A stretch of DNA of 64,000 bases from Lentzea californiensis (lineage in GTDB: Bacteria > Actinomycetota > Actinomycetes > Mycobacteriales > Pseudonocardiaceae). The stretch lies in the NCBI RefSeq assembly GCF_024648825.1, contig NZ_JANBBE010000004.1, positions 62,001 to 126,000 on the forward strand. The letters run 5' to 3'. The notes under the pieces are model-generated. The model was not told where the DNA came from. It did no database searches and saw nothing but the letters and a program-made list of their open reading frames with translations. Of this stretch, positions 37,000-48,367 are shown one piece after another. Numbering within the stretch: the stretch's first letter is position 1; the number at the start of each line of letters is the position of its first letter. Position numbers and translations under genes: made by a program.

Positions 37000-37121
37000 G
37001 CTCACCCCAGGAAAGCCGATCGAGCACGTTGCTGCTGGCCGGTGCGTGGCTGTGGGTGGGCCTGCCGCTCGCCTACGGCCTGTACCGGCTCTTCCTGAAC
37101 GCGGCCAAGCTCTTCGTCTGA
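36996..37121 (+). CDS. 41-residue MFS-transporter-associated small membrane protein
   Basis: GTG 36996 overlaps the transporter stop (GTGA) and its TGA overlaps the cvnA ATG (TGATG). The peptide is one hydrophobic helix (LLLAGAWLWVGLPLAYGLYR) with a short amphipathic end, LFLNAAKLFV. From memory, OFA-type transporters of actinobacteria are often followed by just such a small subunit. It is probably an integral single-span partner that stabilises the transporter. Its overlap on both sides is strong evidence that it is translated. Confidence 0.75.
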   Translation: MSSPQESRSSTLLLAGAWLWVGLPLAYGLYRLFLNAAKLFV

Positions 37122-39214
37122 TGTTCAACGCGCTCGTCAACTGGCGCAACTGGCGCCTGCCGGTGAAGCTCGCCGCGGTGTTGATCGTTCCGGTCACCAT
37201 CGCGGTGGGCTCCGGCGTGCTGCAGATCAACTCCCAGATCGACCGTGCCGAGACCTACGCGGCGCTGCAGCGACTGGTGAAGGTCCGTGCCGCCCTGATC
37301 CCCGTGATCGAGGGCGTGCAGGCGGAACGGCGCATCGTCGCCGAGGGCGCCGGCCCGGAGATCCTCTCCGAGCAGAGCAAGCGCACCGATGACGCCCGCG
37401 CGGTACTGCGCGACCAGATCGGCAAGACCTCGCTCAGCGAGGTCGTGACCGCCCGCCTCAGCGACGTCCAGAACCGCATCGGCGACCTGACGGTGTTGCG
37501 CGACCGCAGCAGCAACGACATCCCCGCGGTGATCAAGATCTACACCGAGCTCACCGACTCGCTGCTCGACGTCGACGAGGTGATGGCCAGCGAGTTCGGC
37601 GACGCCGCCCTGCTGCGCACCGCGATGGGTCTGCACCACGTGGTGCACGTCCGCGACCAGGTGCTCTACCAGCAGGCCGTCGTGCTGTCCGGGCTCACCC
37701 GCGGCCAGCTCACCAACGCCGAGGTCCGCGCGCTGGTCGAGTCGAACGTCAAGCTCGGCTACATCGCGGACGAGTTCGCGGCCCTCGCGACGCCCGACCA
37801 GATGAAGGTCTACGGCAAGAACTTCAGCGGCCCGGACATCGAGGCCCAGCGCACGATGCTGGCCGCCGCGGTGCTGCACCCGACTTCGGACGCGCCGAAC
37901 ACGGGCAACGGCACCAACGCCGCCAGGCCCAGGCCGCTGCCGATCGCGGCGGCGGACTGGAGCAGGGCGACGGATGCCGTCGTCACGTCGATGGGCAGCG
38001 TGGTGACGGGGCTGCAGGACGACCTGCGCGCCACCGCCGACCGCCTGCGCGACGAGTCGAGCGACGCCGCCGGCACGGCGTCCGCGATCCTGTTCGCCAG
38101 CCTGATCCTGGCCGCCACCATCGGGTTCGTCGTCGGCCGCTACCTGCTGCGCTCGCTGAACGCGCTGCGCCGCTCCGCGCTCGACGTGGCCTGGGACACA
38201 CTTCCCGAGATGGTCGCGACCGGGCGCGGCAGCACCGAGATCGAGCCGGTGCCGGTGCACACGACCGAGGAGTTCGGCCAGGTGGCGCGCGCGTTCGACG
38301 CGGTGCACCAGCAGGCCGTGAAGTCGGTCATCGAGCAGGCCGGCATGCGCGCGAACATGCGCAACATCTTCGTGAACCTCTCGCGGCGCAGCCAGAGCCT
38401 GGTCGAACGCCAGCTCAAGCTGATGGAGGAGCTGGAGAAGTACGAGGAGGACCCGGACCAGCTCGCGAACCTCTTCAAGCTCGACCACCTCGCCACCCGC
38501 ATGCGCCGCAACAACGAGAACCTGATGGTGCTCTCCGGCGGCGACGTGGCCCGGCGGTTCCACAAGCCGATCCCGCTCACCGACGTGCTGCGCGCGGCGG
38601 CCGCGGAGATCGAGCAGTACCAGCGGGTCATGGTGCACACGGCCCCCAACGCCGAGGTCGTCGGGTACGTCGCGAGCGACCTGGTCCGCCTGCTCGCCGA
38701 GCTCCTCGACAACGCGACGGCGTTCTCGCCGCCGCACACCCAGGTCTCGATCAGCGCGTCCATCGAGGCGGGCGACATCGTGCAGATCGACGTGGTCGAC
38801 CAGGGCATCGGCATCGACCCCGAGGCACTGGAGGGCGTGAACCAGCGGCTCGCGGCCGCGGGGGAGGGCGTGGACGTCCAGGTCTTCCGCGAAATGGGAC
38901 TCTTCGTCGTGGGCAGGCTCGCCGCACGCCACCAGATCGTGGTACGTCTGGACGCACAACAAGGTGCCGGGACTCGCGCGATCGTGTTGGTTCCGGCCGA
39001 ACTGGCACCACGACGGCAGGAGTCCTGGGAGTCTTTCCGAGGGGAGACGATCGAACGGCAGCAGGCATCGTGGTTCCAGCAGACGAGGCCGGCCACCGCA
39101 CCGCAGCCTCCCCCCGCGCCCGCACGCCAGACGCCGGAATCGGCCCGAGGCTTCCTCGACGCGTTCCAGCGGGGTGTGCAACGCGGCCTTCCCGAGAACC
39201 AGGAGAGTCGATGA
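37121..39214 (+). CDS. cvnA: Conservon CvnA-type sensor kinase with NIT-like sensor domain
   Basis: 697 residues, ATG 37121. TM1 at about 17-37 and TM2 at about 325-345 bracket a helical extracytoplasmic nitrate/nitrite-sensing-like domain. A HAMP-like part follows, then RNIFVNLSRRSQSLVERQL...LDHLATRMRRNNENLMVL, the conservon-type dimerisation region. The ATPase domain has LLAELLDNATAFSPP, DQGIGIDP and GLFVVGRLAARH. The C-terminus is Pro/Gln-rich. The phospho-acceptor His of ordinary kinases is not obvious. It is followed by cvnB and cvnC with overlaps. Confidence 0.9.
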   Translation: MFNALVNWRNWRLPVKLAAVLIVPVTIAVGSGVLQINSQIDRAETYAALQRLVKVRAALIPVIEGVQAERRIVAEGAGPEILSEQSKRTDDARAVLRDQIGKTSLSEVVTARLSDVQNRIGDLTVLRDRSSNDIPAVIKIYTELTDSLLDVDEVMASEFGDAALLRTAMGLHHVVHVRDQVLYQQAVVLSGLTRGQLTNAEVRALVESNVKLGYIADEFAALATPDQMKVYGKNFSGPDIEAQRTMLAAAVLHPTSDAPNTGNGTNAARPRPLPIAAADWSRATDAVVTSMGSVVTGLQDDLRATADRLRDESSDAAGTASAILFASLILAATIGFVVGRYLLRSLNALRRSALDVAWDTLPEMVATGRGSTEIEPVPVHTTEEFGQVARAFDAVHQQAVKSVIEQAGMRANMRNIFVNLSRRSQSLVERQLKLMEELEKYEEDPDQLANLFKLDHLATRMRRNNENLMVLSGGDVARRFHKPIPLTDVLRAAAAEIEQYQRVMVHTAPNAEVVGYVASDLVRLLAELLDNATAFSPPHTQVSISASIEAGDIVQIDVVDQGIGIDPEALEGVNQRLAAAGEGVDVQVFREMGLFVVGRLAARHQIVVRLDAQQGAGTRAIVLVPAELAPRRQESWESFRGETIERQQASWFQQTRPATAPQPPPAPARQTPESARGFLDAFQRGVQRGLPENQESR

Positions 39215-39609
39215 GCACGCAGGTGGACCAGTTCGGCTGGCTGGTCACCAACTTCGCCGAACGCACCCCCGGCATCGAGCACGCCGTGGTGATCTCCGCG
39301 GACGGCCTGGTGTTGATCTCGTCCTCGAAGCTGCCGGCGCACGTCGCGCCGCAGTTCGCGGCGATCGTGGCCGGCGTGGTCTCCCTCGCCGACTCGGCGT
39401 CGAAGTGCTTCGCCGGTGAGTCGGTCGTCCGCACGGTCGTGCAGATGGACAGGGGCGTGATGCTGCTGTCCTCGATCAGCGACGGCTCCGTCCTCGCGGT
39501 GCTGGCGTCGTCCTCGGCCGACGTCGCGCAGATCGCGTACGAGATGACCGTCGTCGTGCGGCAGGTGGGCCAGCTGCTCACGCCTGAACTGCGGGCAGAG
39601 CTCCTATGA
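39211..39609 (+). CDS. cvnB: Roadblock/LC7-family CvnB
   Basis: 132 residues, ATG 39211 overlapping the cvnA stop. It is a Roadblock/LC7 domain: GWLVTNFAERTPGIEHAVVISADGLVLISS, then MDRGVMLLSSISDGSVLAVLASSSADVAQIAYEM. In conservons CvnB acts with CvnC and the GTPase CvnD as a G-protein-like switch under the kinase. It overlaps cvnC by ATGA. Confidence 0.95.
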   Translation: MSTQVDQFGWLVTNFAERTPGIEHAVVISADGLVLISSSKLPAHVAPQFAAIVAGVVSLADSASKCFAGESVVRTVVQMDRGVMLLSSISDGSVLAVLASSSADVAQIAYEMTVVVRQVGQLLTPELRAELL

Positions 39610-40133
39610 GAGAGCCCGACGAACAGGTCAACTTCGGCGATCTGATCAGCGGTTTCAGCTTCGACAGCGACCGGATCCGCAAGCGGAACAAGAAGAAGAA
39701 GCCCGAGCGGTCCGCGGAACCCATCCGGGAGCCGGACCCGTACGAGACGCTGCCGTTCGACGAGATCCCGCCGCTGCCCTCGGTGGAGTCGGGATACGAC
39801 TCGTCGTCGATCGTGCGCGCCTACGCGTGGACCGGCGGCCGCACCACGTCCGACGTGCACCTGGAGATCGAGACCCTGGTCTCGGTCAACGAGTTCTCGT
39901 CCACGGCCGTGCGCCCGGAACACCAGGACGTGCTGGCCCTGTGCACACAGCCCCGTTCGGTGGCGGAGATCGCCGCCCTGCGCGGGCTGCCGCTGGGCGT
40001 CACGAAGGTGCTGCTCGGCGACATGGCCGGGCACGGGCTGATCGACGTGCACCGCACGGCGTCGTCCTACGGCGGCGACAGGCCGGACGGAATGCTGCTG
40101 GAACGGGTGCTGGCGGGGCTGCGCCGGCTCTGA
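39606..40133 (+). CDS. cvnC: DUF742-family CvnC
   Basis: 175 residues. An N-terminal basic low-complexity part (RKRNKKKKPERS) precedes the DUF742 domain: IVRAYAWTGGRTTSDVHLEIETLVS, CTQPRSVAEIAALRGLPLGVTKVLLGDMAGHGLI, a winged-helix-like end. In other conservons a small GTPase CvnD follows; here the next gene is a nitroreductase, so cvnD is absent at this locus. The stop is 53 bases before that gene. Confidence 0.92.
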   Translation: MREPDEQVNFGDLISGFSFDSDRIRKRNKKKKPERSAEPIREPDPYETLPFDEIPPLPSVESGYDSSSIVRAYAWTGGRTTSDVHLEIETLVSVNEFSSTAVRPEHQDVLALCTQPRSVAEIAALRGLPLGVTKVLLGDMAGHGLIDVHRTASSYGGDRPDGMLLERVLAGLRRL

Positions 40134-40186
40134 GTGGACCTTCCCGGACGCTGCTACGGTCGGAAGACCTATCTGGGGAGGTACGG

Positions 40187-40774
40187 GTGGAGTTCCAGGA
40201 CGTGGTCCGCCGCAGGCGGATGGTGCGCAAGTTCACCGACGAGCCGGTCAGCGACGAGAGCATCCAGCGGATCATGCGCAACGCCGTGCGCGGTCCGTCG
40301 GCGGGCTTCTCGCAGGGCCAGGGTTTCCTCGTGCTGCAGGGCGAGCCGTTGAAGCGACTCACCGAGATGTTCGAGTGGTGGGGCGGGGAAGAGGCGAAGA
40401 CGGCCCCGGTCGTCGTCATCCCGTTCTCGTCCAAGCAGGTCTACCTCGACCGGTATGCGCAGCCCGACAAGGCCTGGGCCGGTCTCACCGAGGAACGCTG
40501 GCCCGTGCCTTACTGGGACATCGACACCGGCATGGCCGCGCTGCTGATCCTGCAGACGGCCGTGGACGAGGGTCTGGGCGCGGTGTTCTTCGGCACGGAG
40601 AAGGAGACGTGGCCGGAGTTGCGCGCGGCGTTCGGCGTGCCGGACACGTACGTGCCGATCGGCATGATCGCGATCGGGCACTCGGCGGAGGAGGGCGTCT
40701 CCGAGGGTGCCTCGCCGCTGCGGCGCAAGCGCAAGGCGTTCGACGAGGTCGTGCACTGGGGCCAGTGGCAGTGA
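40187..40774 (+). CDS. Nitroreductase-family flavoprotein
   Basis: 195 residues from GTG 40187 behind GGGGAGG. Nitroreductase/FMN fold: VVRRRRMVRKFTDEPVSDESIQRIM, AVRGPSAGFSQGQGFLVL, and AVDEGLGAVFFG. The N-terminal Arg cluster binds FMN phosphate. It should reduce quinones or nitro/enone compounds with NAD(P)H. It overlaps the AfsR-like regulator by GTGA, an unusual pairing. Such enzymes are sometimes redox sensors or tailoring reductases. Confidence 0.9.
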   Translation: MEFQDVVRRRRMVRKFTDEPVSDESIQRIMRNAVRGPSAGFSQGQGFLVLQGEPLKRLTEMFEWWGGEEAKTAPVVVIPFSSKQVYLDRYAQPDKAWAGLTEERWPVPYWDIDTGMAALLILQTAVDEGLGAVFFGTEKETWPELRAAFGVPDTYVPIGMIAIGHSAEEGVSEGASPLRRKRKAFDEVVHWGQWQ

Positions 40775-43680
40775 GGTCGTTCGGCCTGCTCGGGCCGCTG
40801 GACGTGGTGCTCGACGGGCGCCACCTCCACATCCCGCCGGGGAAACGGCGCGTGGTGCTCGCCGCCCTGCTGTTGCGTCCGGGCCAGGTGGTCGGTGTCG
40901 ATGAACTCGTCGAGCTGGCCGGCGGTTCGCGCAACGCCCTGCAGACCACGGTCGGCCGCCTCCGCGAGGCCCTGCCCGGCATCGTGCTGACCAGGCCCGG
41001 CGGTTACCTGCTGGACGTGCGGCCCGACGAGGTCGACGTCCACCGGTTCGGCCGGCTGGAGCCGGCGGAGGCGCTGGCGCTCTGGCGCGGCCGCCCGTTC
41101 GCGGACATCGGCAGCGACGCGCTCGAGCGCGACCACGTGCCCGCACTGACCGAGCAGTACCTGACGACGCTGGAAGCCCGGATCGAGGCCGACCTGCGCG
41201 CGGGCGGGCACGAGCGGCTGGTGCCCGAACTGCGTGCGCTCACCCGGCAGCACCCGGCCAGGGAACGGATGTGGGCGCAGCTGATCATGGCGTTGCACCG
41301 CTGCGACCGGCAGACCGAGGCGTTGCAGGCGTACGACGACATCCGCGGCAGGCTGGCGGAGGAACTCGGCCTCGATCCCGGCAAGGACCTGCAGAGGGCG
41401 CACCAGCAGGTGCTCACGGCCGACAACCGGCCGCGCGTGCGCAACGACCTGCCCGGCGACATCGCCGACTTCGCGGGCCGTGCCGCCGACCTCGACGAGA
41501 TCCTCGCCGCCGTGCCGTCCGGATGTGTCGCGATCACCGCCATCGACGGCATGGCGGGCATCGGCAAGACCACGATCGCGGTTCGCGCCGCCCACCGGCT
41601 CGCCTCCCGTTTCCCGGACGCGCAACTGTTCGTGGACCTGCACTCCTACACCGCGGGCGTCGCGCCGCGCACGCCGTCGGCCGCGCTGCTGGAGCTGCTG
41701 ACGGCACTCGGCGTGCCCGCACAGGACATCCCGGACGGCCTGGACGCCCGCGCCGCCCGGTGGCGAGCGGAAATGGCGCACCGCAAGGCACTCGTGGTGC
41801 TGGACAACGCGGGCAGCACCGCCCAGGTCCGCCCGCTGCTGCCCGGCACGGGCCTGGTGCTGGTCACCAGCAGGCGCCGCCTCGTCGACCTGGACGCCGC
41901 CCGCACGATCTCGCTGGACGTGCTGTCCGAAGAGGACTCGCTGAACCTGCTGGCGAGCATCGCGGGCAGGAGGGACGAGGACTGCCGGGAGGTGGTGCGG
42001 CTCTGCGGGTACCTCCCGCTGGCCGTGCGGATCGTCGGTGCCCGCTGGCGCACGCGGCCGGCGTGGTCCGCGCAGGACCTCGTCCGCCGCCTCACCGAGC
42101 AACGGCTGACGGAGCTGACCGCGGGCGAACGCAGCGTCGCCGGCGCGTTCGCGTTGTCCTACCGGCAACTCACGCCCGAGCAGCAACGCCTGTTCCGGTG
42201 CCTGGGCCTGCACACCGGCGAGGACTGGGACGCACACCTCACCGCCGCCGTCATCGGCGCCACCCGTGCCGAGGCCGAACGGTTGCTCGACGAACTCCTG
42301 GACGCGCACCTGGTGCAGCAGAAGGAGAACGGCCGCTACCGCTTCCACGACCTGCTGGCGGACCACGCCAAGGCGTCGGTCGACCCGGCGGAGAGGAAGG
42401 AGGTGATCACGCGGATCCTCGACCACTACCTGCGCGGCGCGGAGGACTCCGGTAGGAAGATCGCGCCGAGCCGTCCGAAGTTCCACTCCGCCGTCACCTC
42501 CGACCTCCTCGACCCGCCCGTGTTCGCCAACCCGGTCGAAGCCCTCGCGTGGCAGGGCGCGGAGCGGCTGAACCTCAGGGCCGCCGTGTACCTGGCCGCC
42601 TACGAGGGGTACTACCAGCACGCGTGGCAGCTGCCGAGCCACTTCGCGCACTACCTGTGGCTGAGCGGATCAGGGCGGGAACGCGTCGAGGTGCAGAGCG
42701 TTGCGCTGGCGGCCGCGCACGCGCTCGGTGACCTGAGGGCGCGAGCGGAAGCCTTGCGGGGATTGGGTTCGGCGTACATGGACGACGGCAACCCGAAGGC
42801 CGAGGAACACCTGCGCGAAGCGATCGCTCTAACGCGGCAGATCGGTGACCTGCGAGGCGAGGCGTCGGCGATGGGCTTGCTCGGCATGATCGCGCGCGAA
42901 CGGCGTGAGTACGACAGGTCGATGGAGCACTTCGAACGCGGTCTCGCGCTCATGCGGAAGGCGGGCACTCCGACCGGGGTGGCGCACGCGTTGCACAACA
43001 TCGGCATCAACCACGCGGAGCTGGGGCGGACCGAGCAGGCCCTCGCGCACATGCGGGAAGCCGCCGCACTCATGGAGGAACGCGGCGATGTGCGCGAGGT
43101 GGGGGTGACGCTGCACAACATCGCCCACGTGCTCTTCGACTCCTTCCAGGACGACGATTGCCTGGCCTGCATGGAACGGTCGCTCGCCGGCTACCGGGAG
43201 TGCGGCGACCGGCGGGGTGAGGCGCTCGCCCTGGCCGACTTCGCCCGCTGGCGCTACGAGATGGGCCACCTCGACGCCGCGGGTGCGCTGGCGCGCGACG
43301 TCGCGAGGCTCTGCAGGGAGTACACGAACCTGCCCGACGACGAAGCCGTGCTGGCGGCGATGAGCGATGTCCGCGACCACGTCGGTCAGATGACGCTGTA
43401 CGTCTGCCTCTCGCTCGACGCCCTGACGGGCGGGCGGCCGGCCGAGTCGATCGGCTACCTGAGGCGGTTCCGGGCGCTCGGGAAGGTGCGCCGCTGGTGG
43501 AGCGACGAACGCGTGTTCCAGCAGTTCGCCGCCGCACACCTGGAGCTCGGCGACCGGGAGACGGCCATCCGGTACGCGGAGCAGGCGGTGGAGGCCGCAG
43601 AGCGCGGCCACCAGCCCCGGATCCTCGCTTTCGCGCGACAGACCCTCGCTAGAGCGAAAGCCCCAGCGCCACCAACGTGA
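40771..43680 (+). CDS. AfsR/SARP-family regulator with NB-ARC and TPR domains
   Basis: 969 residues from GTG 40771 (GTG 40765 is also in frame). Domains in order: OmpR-like winged helix (about 1-90; PGKRRVVLAALLLRPGQVV), bacterial transcriptional activator domain (about 95-245; HPARERMWAQLIMALHRCDRQTEAL), an STAND ATPase with Walker A GMAGIGKTT (about 260) and KALVVLDNAG, and TPR repeats (about 650-960). SARP regulators switch on secondary-metabolite genes. Translation coupled to a nitroreductase suggests redox-linked control; the target is unknown. Confidence 0.9.
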   Translation: MRSFGLLGPLDVVLDGRHLHIPPGKRRVVLAALLLRPGQVVGVDELVELAGGSRNALQTTVGRLREALPGIVLTRPGGYLLDVRPDEVDVHRFGRLEPAEALALWRGRPFADIGSDALERDHVPALTEQYLTTLEARIEADLRAGGHERLVPELRALTRQHPARERMWAQLIMALHRCDRQTEALQAYDDIRGRLAEELGLDPGKDLQRAHQQVLTADNRPRVRNDLPGDIADFAGRAADLDEILAAVPSGCVAITAIDGMAGIGKTTIAVRAAHRLASRFPDAQLFVDLHSYTAGVAPRTPSAALLELLTALGVPAQDIPDGLDARAARWRAEMAHRKALVVLDNAGSTAQVRPLLPGTGLVLVTSRRRLVDLDAARTISLDVLSEEDSLNLLASIAGRRDEDCREVVRLCGYLPLAVRIVGARWRTRPAWSAQDLVRRLTEQRLTELTAGERSVAGAFALSYRQLTPEQQRLFRCLGLHTGEDWDAHLTAAVIGATRAEAERLLDELLDAHLVQQKENGRYRFHDLLADHAKASVDPAERKEVITRILDHYLRGAEDSGRKIAPSRPKFHSAVTSDLLDPPVFANPVEALAWQGAERLNLRAAVYLAAYEGYYQHAWQLPSHFAHYLWLSGSGRERVEVQSVALAAAHALGDLRARAEALRGLGSAYMDDGNPKAEEHLREAIALTRQIGDLRGEASAMGLLGMIARERREYDRSMEHFERGLALMRKAGTPTGVAHALHNIGINHAELGRTEQALAHMREAAALMEERGDVREVGVTLHNIAHVLFDSFQDDDCLACMERSLAGYRECGDRRGEALALADFARWRYEMGHLDAAGALARDVARLCREYTNLPDDEAVLAAMSDVRDHVGQMTLYVCLSLDALTGGRPAESIGYLRRFRALGKVRRWWSDERVFQQFAAAHLELGDRETAIRYAEQAVEAAERGHQPRILAFARQTLARAKAPAPPT

Positions 43681-43744
43681 TCACGGCCGCCGCCAGCACG
43701 GCGAAGGCCACCCACTGCGCCACCCTGTCCCCGGTCCTGCGCAT
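43649..43744 (-). CDS. Possible 31-residue single-span membrane peptide
   Basis: On the minus strand, ATG 43744 follows GGGGAGCAGGGA and encodes a basic start (MRRTGDRVAQW) then one hydrophobic helix (VAFAVLAAAVITLVALGLSL) and a stop. The last 32 bases overlap the end of the regulator gene on the other strand. The ribosome site, clean single helix and position between two genes support it, but a random small frame cannot be excluded. Confidence 0.35.
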   Translation of the reverse strand: MRRTGDRVAQWVAFAVLAAAVITLVALGLSL

Positions 43745-43753
43745 TCCCTGCTC

Positions 43754-43778
43754 CCCTCGGTGGTGTCGCCACCGAGGG
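43754..43778. terminator. Hairpin after the AfsR-like gene
   Basis: Perfect 10-bp stem CCCTCGGTGG (43754-43763) with CCACCGAGGG (43769-43778) and loop TGTCG, 74 bases past the regulator stop. It likely ends that transcript. Confidence 0.65.
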
Positions 43779-44190
43779 TCGTGAAGGCCGTCCCCACGCC
43801 GTCCCCACCGCGATCACACCGATTCACGAGAATGCGAACGGGGTATTGCTCCAACGGAGTGCTTGGCTCGCCCGCAAGATTCCGTTAGTGTCGCATTCGC
43901 GAGCAATTGGCAGGGTGGCGCGCGTTATCAAAAATTGCCCGAAAATTGATCAGAAATTAGCCACTTGTTCGATTGAAACCATCTCCCTGCTCCGTCCGGG
44001 TGGTGCCTTCCACGGCAGGACCAGCCGTTGCTCACCCTGCGGGACGGTGGTGACGGGGACGTGTGCGTGCAGTGGTGCGGGGTCGGCCAAAAGGGGCTTG
44101 CGAGTCGTGAGAAACGGACCAGTCTTGTCTAATGGCATCGCCGGGATCCGTCCGGCGGGCAGTGGTCACGACACGGGGGTGGAACGCACC
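43779..44190. other. Gene-free, locally A/T-rich upstream region of the Uma2 gene
   Basis: No gene is supported in these 412 bases. 43905-43985 is A/T-rich for this genome and includes AAAAATTGCCCGAAAATTGATC. GAATGCGA (43830-43837) and TCGCATTC (43891-43898) are a distant inverted pair. The lower GC suggests promoter DNA or a small inserted piece. No insertion-sequence ends or target duplications were recognised. Confidence 0.35.
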
Positions 44191-47049
<2,859 letters not shown>

Positions 47050-47105
47050 ACGGTCAGCGGAGGTCGGCACCTTGTGGGCAACACCGGCTCACAGGGGGCA
47101 ACACC

Positions 47106-48194
47106 ATGAAGAACGTCCTGATCTCCGGCGCCAGCATCGGCGGGCCCGCGCTCGCGTACTGGTTGCGCCACCACGGTTTCAGCGTCACCGTCGTGGAACG
47201 GGCCTGCGGTCTGCGGCCCGGCGGCCAGGCCATCGACGTGCGCGGGCCGGCGCTGGAGGTCGTCGAGCGCATGGGTCTCGGCGAGAGGCTGCGGTCGTTG
47301 AGCACCGGCATGCGCGGCATGAACATGGTCGACGCCGACGGCAACGAGCTGTTCCGCTCCACCACGCACACCTTGAGCGGCGGCGACCTGGCGAGCGCCG
47401 ACGTCGAACTGCTGCGCGACGACCTCGCCCAGATGCTGTTCGACGCGGCGGACGGCGTCGAGCACCTCTTCGACGACACCATCACCGCGATCGACGGCAC
47501 CCGCGTCACGTTCGAGAAGGCCGCCCCGCGCGACTTCGACGTCGTCGTCGGCGCGGACGGCCTGCACTCCAACGTCCGCCGGCTCGTGTTCGGGCCGGAG
47601 TCGCGGTTCATCAGTCATCTCGGCATGAACCTCGCCGTCTTCACCGCGCCGAACTTCCTCGGTCTCGACCACTGGCAGACGTTCCAGCAGGGCGGGGTCG
47701 TCGGCGGCGGGATCATGAGCGCGCGGTCGAACGCGGAATGCCGGGTGTACATGGGTTTCCACGGCGAGGTGTCGTTCGACCACCGCGACGTCGAAGCCCA
47801 GCGCCGGTTGGTCGCCGAGAAGTTCGACGGCGCGGGCTGGGTGTGGCCGACCGCGCTGAAGCACATGTGGGAGGCGCCGGACTTCCACTTCGACTCGATG
47901 AGCCAGATCCGGATGGACTCGTGGTCGCGCGGCGACGTCGTGCTGCTCGGTGACGCCGGGTACTGCGGGTCGCCGCTGTCCGGGCAGGGCACCAGCATGG
48001 CCCTGGTCGGTGCGTACGTGCTGGCCGGTGAGCTCGCGAAGGACCCGTCGGCCGCCTTCCAGCGCTACGAGGAGCTCCTGCGGCCGTACGTGACCGCCAA
48101 CCAGGACATGGCGCTGCGGAACATGGAGACGGGCGGGGCACCCGGTGACGACTTCGCCGAGATCGTGAACAGCCTCAGCCTCCCCGGCTACTGA
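47106..48194 (+). CDS. FAD-dependent monooxygenase (paralogue of the gene at 32056)
   Basis: 362 residues, ATG 47106 behind GGGGGCAACACC. FAD motif VLISGASIGGPALAYWLRHHGFSVTVVER, LRPGGQAIDVRGPALEV, GADGLHSNVRRLVFGPESRF, and GDAGYCGSPLSGQGTSMAL. It is a group A flavin hydroxylase related to TetX-like enzymes. It stands alone after geoA with a hairpin between, so a role in geosmin synthesis is not implied. Substrate unknown. Confidence 0.9.
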   Translation: MKNVLISGASIGGPALAYWLRHHGFSVTVVERACGLRPGGQAIDVRGPALEVVERMGLGERLRSLSTGMRGMNMVDADGNELFRSTTHTLSGGDLASADVELLRDDLAQMLFDAADGVEHLFDDTITAIDGTRVTFEKAAPRDFDVVVGADGLHSNVRRLVFGPESRFISHLGMNLAVFTAPNFLGLDHWQTFQQGGVVGGGIMSARSNAECRVYMGFHGEVSFDHRDVEAQRRLVAEKFDGAGWVWPTALKHMWEAPDFHFDSMSQIRMDSWSRGDVVLLGDAGYCGSPLSGQGTSMALVGAYVLAGELAKDPSAAFQRYEELLRPYVTANQDMALRNMETGGAPGDDFAEIVNSLSLPGY

Positions 48195-48285
48195 TCCTGC
48201 TAACCGCGCCGTCGGGCCCTGTACTGCTCCGGACGCTGCGCCGAGCCGCGCGCAAGGCCGCTTTCGAGCCTGTCTCGAACAAAGA

Positions 48286-48301
48286 ATTGGCCTAGACCAT
48301 T
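48286..48301. promoter_or_regulatory. DasR-like (dre) operator upstream of beta-N-acetylhexosaminidase
   Basis: ATTGGCCTAGACCATT matches the DasR consensus A(G/C)TGGTCTAGACCA(G/C)T at 13 of 16 bases, about 67 bases before the GH20 start. DasR is the GntR/HutC repressor of N-acetylglucosamine and chitin use, released by GlcN-6-P. The target gene fits exactly. Confidence 0.75.
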
Positions 48302-48367
48302 GACGTCATAGGGATGTGTGAGCACGCTGGAGGCAGGGTCGCCGCCCCCGACTCGTGAGGAGGAGTC

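Noticed and set aside
43905-43985. Insertion sequence or phage remnant in the A/T-rich gap
   Set aside because: No transposase or integrase frame, terminal inverted repeats or target duplication were seen.
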